Assembly: GCA_036653215.1 (NCBI GenBank)
Contig: JAVVUK010000066.1
Location: 1 to 8,923, forward strand
Direction: 5' to 3'
Origin: JADFUS01 sp036653215
GTDB taxonomy: Bacteria; Bacteroidota; Bacteroidia; Bacteroidales; Rikenellaceae
Length of the DNA: 8,923 nucleotides
Positions 7,003 through 8,923 of the stretch are shown here, one piece after another; within the stretch, counting starts at the first letter, position 1, and every line of letters starts with the position of its first letter. A program made the translations under genes and the position numbers. A model generated the notes under the pieces. It made no database searches. It saw only the letters and a list, made by a program, of their open reading frames with translations, and was not told where the DNA came from.

Positions 7003-8277
7003 CTATTTTGGAGCTTTCTTGTAGACGTAGGCTGCTATAAAGGCAAATAGGATATTTGGTATCCAAACGGCAATTATAGGGTCTATTGCACCGCCTTTAG
7101 CAAACTCATTTGCAAATTGCATAAATAGGATATATGAAAAGCAAAGGGTAATCCCAATACTTATGTGAAGACCAGTACCTCCTCTTACTTTACGTGAAGA
7201 GAGAGACACCCCTATAAGTGTTAATATGAATGTCGATATAGGATATGCAAGTCTATTTTGCCTCTCTACCTCTATGAGTGCCACTTGGTCAGACCCTTTT
7301 GCCTTTTGTTGTGCTATAAAGCGGTTAAGTTTATCTATCCTTAAGGTCTGAATATAGTTTTGTATTTTTCCTATCTCTTCTGAAGTAAGGTTAATAAGAG
7401 TATCTAAATTTTCCGCTTTAGTGAGGTTCTCAACGTCTCCTTGATATGTCCGTTTTAGATATTTGCTCGCCTGCCAATGGTGTGTTGAGGGGTTATAACT
7501 TGCATCACTTGCCGAGAGTGTCGATACTATACGTCCTTTGTCGTAAGTCTCTAAGACAAGGAACTCTGCCGTAAGAGCCTTTGAGTCATATCCTTTTATG
7601 GAAGCAAACGATCCTGGTGCTATTTGACGATAGACCCTCTCTTCGAAATACCCTCGTTTCCCTTTTTTCGAATATTCAGCCTCAAAATCTATACGTTTCG
7701 CATTTGCCATAGGTATGACAAAGAGGTTTAAGCCCAGTGAAAGTGTCGTAATTATAAGCGCTGAGATAAAATATGGCCACATCATACGTTTAAAGCTCAC
7801 TCCACTTGAAAGTATGGCTATGATCTCAGTCTGGTATGCCATCTTAGAGGTGAACAAGATGACGGAGATAAATGTTATAAGTCCGCTAAATTTGTTGATA
7901 AAAAAGGGAACAAAATTGATGTAATATCTAAAAATGATGTCTTTCAAAGGGGCATGAAGCTCCATAAGGTCATCTATCTTTTCAACCATATCAAAAATCA
8001 CCACAATGACAACAAGCATCAATATGGTAGCAACGTAAGTCCCTAAGAACTTACCTATTATATATCTATCTATAAGACCTACCTTAATGGCATTCCTTCT
8101 CGCTTCATTTTTCTTAAAGAGATTTTTCAAGCCCTCTTTTGTAAAAAGCATCTTCACATCTTTCCAAGTAAAAGGTTTTTTTATAACCCTTTTTCTGAAA
8201 AGATGTTTTATGTTCTTCTTGCTAAAAGGGTTTTTTATAACCTTTTTCCTAAAATGGCAATTAAATTTTCTTTCCAC
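7003..8277 (-). CDS. lptG: LptF/LptG-family permease with repeated basic N-terminal extension
   Basis: An inner-membrane permease of the YjgP/YjgQ family, which with LptB extracts lipopolysaccharide and feeds it to the transport bridge. In numbering from the GTG at 8277 (424 residues), membrane segments lie near 79-98, 123-143, 167-191, 345-361, 369-389 and 398-417, with a periplasmic beta domain of about 150 residues between the third and fourth. The canonical protein begins around residue 66-68 (VGLIDRYIIGKFLGTYV), leaving about 358 residues, the usual size. The 65 or so residues before it are unusual: about 23 Lys/Arg, few acidic residues, and a tandem nine-residue repeat. The GTG is the only start upstream of the repeats, since a stop codon lies two codons further up; an ATG at 8151 (residue 43) is the main alternative and would drop most repeats. 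With the GTG the gene overlaps tgt by 43 nt. I cannot tell LptG from LptF with certainty, so the symbol is provisional. Confidence 0.85.
   Translation of the reverse strand: MERKFNCHFRKKVIKNPFSKKNIKHLFRKRVIKKPFTWKDVKMLFTKEGLKNLFKKNEARRNAIKVGLIDRYIIGKFLGTYVATILMLVVIVVIFDMVEKIDDLMELHAPLKDIIFRYYINFVPFFINKFSGLITFISVILFTSKMAYQTEIIAILSSGVSFKRMMWPYFISALIITTLSLGLNLFVIPMANAKRIDFEAEYSKKGKRGYFEERVYRQIAPGSFASIKGYDSKALTAEFLVLETYDKGRIVSTLSASDASYNPSTHHWQASKYLKRTYQGDVENLTKAENLDTLINLTSEEIGKIQNYIQTLRIDKLNRFIAQQKAKGSDQVALIEVERQNRLAYPISTFILTLIGVSLSSRKVRGGTGLHISIGITLCFSYILFMQFANEFAKGGAIDPIIAVWIPNILFAFIAAYVYKKAPK
8119..8253 (-). repeat. 27-bp coding tandem repeat at the start of lptG
   Basis: Residues 9-53 of the LptG-family frame are five consecutive nine-residue units: FRKKVIKNP, FSKKNIKHL, FRKRVIKKP, FTWKDVKML and FTKEGLKNL. 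The pattern is F-[RST]-[KW]-[KRE]-x-[IVL]-K-x-[PL]. A sixth degenerate unit, FKKNEARRN, follows at 8092-8118. Units 1 and 3 agree at 23 of 27 bases and units 2 and 4 at only about half, which suggests an older 27-bp repeat later doubled as a 54-bp block. Several differences are silent or conservative (K/R, S/T, N/D, I/V), which favours translation. The first unit overlaps the last codons of tgt. Confidence 0.75.
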
Positions 8278-8923
8278 TCTTTAAAAGTATTATCTAATAT
8301 GTGTACTCTTGCCTCTCTCACAAGTTGAAGGTAGAAAGCAAGGTTATGTATCGAGGCTATTTGTGCTGCTAACATCTCGTTTGAGATTGCTAAATGTCGA
8401 AGGTAAGCTTTGCTATAAGTCCGATCAACAAAACAATCACTATTTTCGTCAATAGGCGAAAAGTCGTGTGCCCACTTGTTATTACGTATGTTTATCACTC
8501 CATTCCACGTGAAGAGCATCCCATTACGCCCGTTTCGTGTCGGCATAACACAATCGAACATATCAACTCCACGATCTATGCCCTCTAAGATGTTTATTGG
8601 CGTTCCAACGCCCATCAAATAACGAGGTTTGTCTTCTGGGAGTATGGCGTTTACAACTTCTATCATGGCATACATCTCTTCGGCAGGTTCTCCTACGGCA
8701 AGTCCTCCTATGGCATATCCGTCAGCATCAAACTGCTTCACAAAATTTGCCGATTTAGCCCTTAAGTCGTCGTATACACAGCCTTGCACTATTGGGAAGA
8801 GCGATTGGTAGTACCCATATAGAGGCTCTGTCTTATGGTATTGTTGGAAACATCTTTCAAGCCAACGGTGTGTTAAGTCGAGAGATTTTGAGGCATAACT
8901 CCTCTCTGAAGTTCCGGGAGGAC
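8235..8923 (-). CDS. tgt: tRNA-guanine transglycosylase, 5' end outside the window
   Basis: Exchanges guanine-34 in GUN-anticodon tRNAs for the queuosine precursor preQ1. About 229 C-terminal codons are visible; the frame is open to the right edge, so the N-terminal part (roughly 145 residues) lies beyond it. Conserved stretches are LTHRWLERC and FPIVQGCVYDDLR (about 8787-8880), the substrate-binding GGLAVGE loop (about 8690-8710), YLMGVGTP, and DMFDCVMPTRNGRNG, which holds the nucleophilic aspartate of the FDCV motif. The C-terminal zinc region is odd: where the family usually has C-x-C-x2-C, this protein reads S-D-C-F-V-D (8424-8441), while the later zinc histidine in ASIHNLAFY is kept. It ends with a TAA at 8237-8235, inside the first lptG repeat unit. 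A GTG at 8789 is an internal valine codon of IVQG, not a start. Confidence 0.95.
   Translation of the reverse strand, partial: PPGTSERSYASKSLDLTHRWLERCFQQYHKTEPLYGYYQSLFPIVQGCVYDDLRAKSANFVKQFDADGYAIGGLAVGEPAEEMYAMIEVVNAILPEDKPRYLMGVGTPINILEGIDRGVDMFDCVMPTRNGRNGMLFTWNGVINIRNNKWAHDFSPIDENSDCFVDRTYSKAYLRHLAISNEMLAAQIASIHNLAFYLQLVREARVHILDNTFKEWKENLIAILGKRL

Noticed and set aside
6995..7066. Longer start for the LuxE-like gene at the ATG at 7066
   Set aside because: The extra 24 residues lie wholly within and just after the lptG 3' end and do not resemble the family N-terminus; the ATG at 6994 fits the family and follows the lptG stop by 8 nt.
8119..8253. Tandem array as a CRISPR or minisatellite outside a gene
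   Set aside because: Units are contiguous with no spacers, diverge strongly at the DNA level, keep a protein-level pattern and stay in frame with lptG.
8087..8284. Plus-strand open frame encoding a Phe-rich hydrophobic peptide opposite the start of lptG
   Set aside because: It is the mirror image of the lysine-rich repeats (AAA/AAG codons read as TTT/CTT), so its repeats and hydrophobicity follow from the opposite strand.
8235..8789. Short 184-residue protein starting at 8789
   Set aside because: The codon is GTG inside the conserved FPIVQG motif of tgt; homology continues upstream to the window edge.

Overview
The window looks like a compact chromosomal segment from a member of the Bacteroidota, most likely order Bacteroidales. 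The grounds are a PorX-type response regulator fused to a PglZ domain, the short Psd type with an FGSRVD processing site, a LuxE-like acyl-protein synthetase of the kind these bacteria carry, start codons with little or no Shine-Dalgarno sequence, a good match to the Bacteroidota promoter consensus (TTTG, 20 nt, TAnnTTTG), and AT-rich DNA with many ATA and AGA/AGG codons. I cannot name the genus. No mobile element, CRISPR array, tRNA or rRNA was seen, and there is no gene-free stretch of more than about 60 bases.

All nine genes lie on the minus strand, so transcription runs from the right end to the left. In that order they are: tgt (5' end outside the window), an LptF/LptG-family lipopolysaccharide export permease, a LuxE-like acyl-protein synthetase, porX, then after a 60-nt spacer rsfS, ftsH, cdsA, psd and an AI-2E-family permease (3' end outside the window). 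The open frames on the plus strand are shadows of these genes.

The left block (rsfS-ftsH-cdsA-psd-permease) has gaps of only 2 to 20 nt and is preceded by a convincing promoter, so it is probably one operon. It combines ribosome silencing, membrane-protein quality control and two steps of phosphatidylethanolamine synthesis. CdsA makes CDP-diacylglycerol and Psd performs the final decarboxylation; the middle enzyme PssA is not in the window. The right block (tgt-lptG-acyl-protein synthetase-porX) is also tightly packed: tgt and lptG overlap by 43 nt if the GTG start is used. It combines queuosine tRNA modification, envelope lipid export, an acyl-activating enzyme of unknown substrate, and an envelope or secretion regulator.

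Most of the window is ordinary core genome. The least ordinary element is a lysine-rich N-terminal extension on the LptG-family protein, made of about five tandem copies of a nine-residue unit. It begins inside the end of tgt. Other points of interest are the loss of two of the three zinc-binding cysteines in Tgt, the stand-alone LuxE-like enzyme next to porX, and a hairpin in the porX leader. I did not find a clear, previously undescribed multi-gene system.
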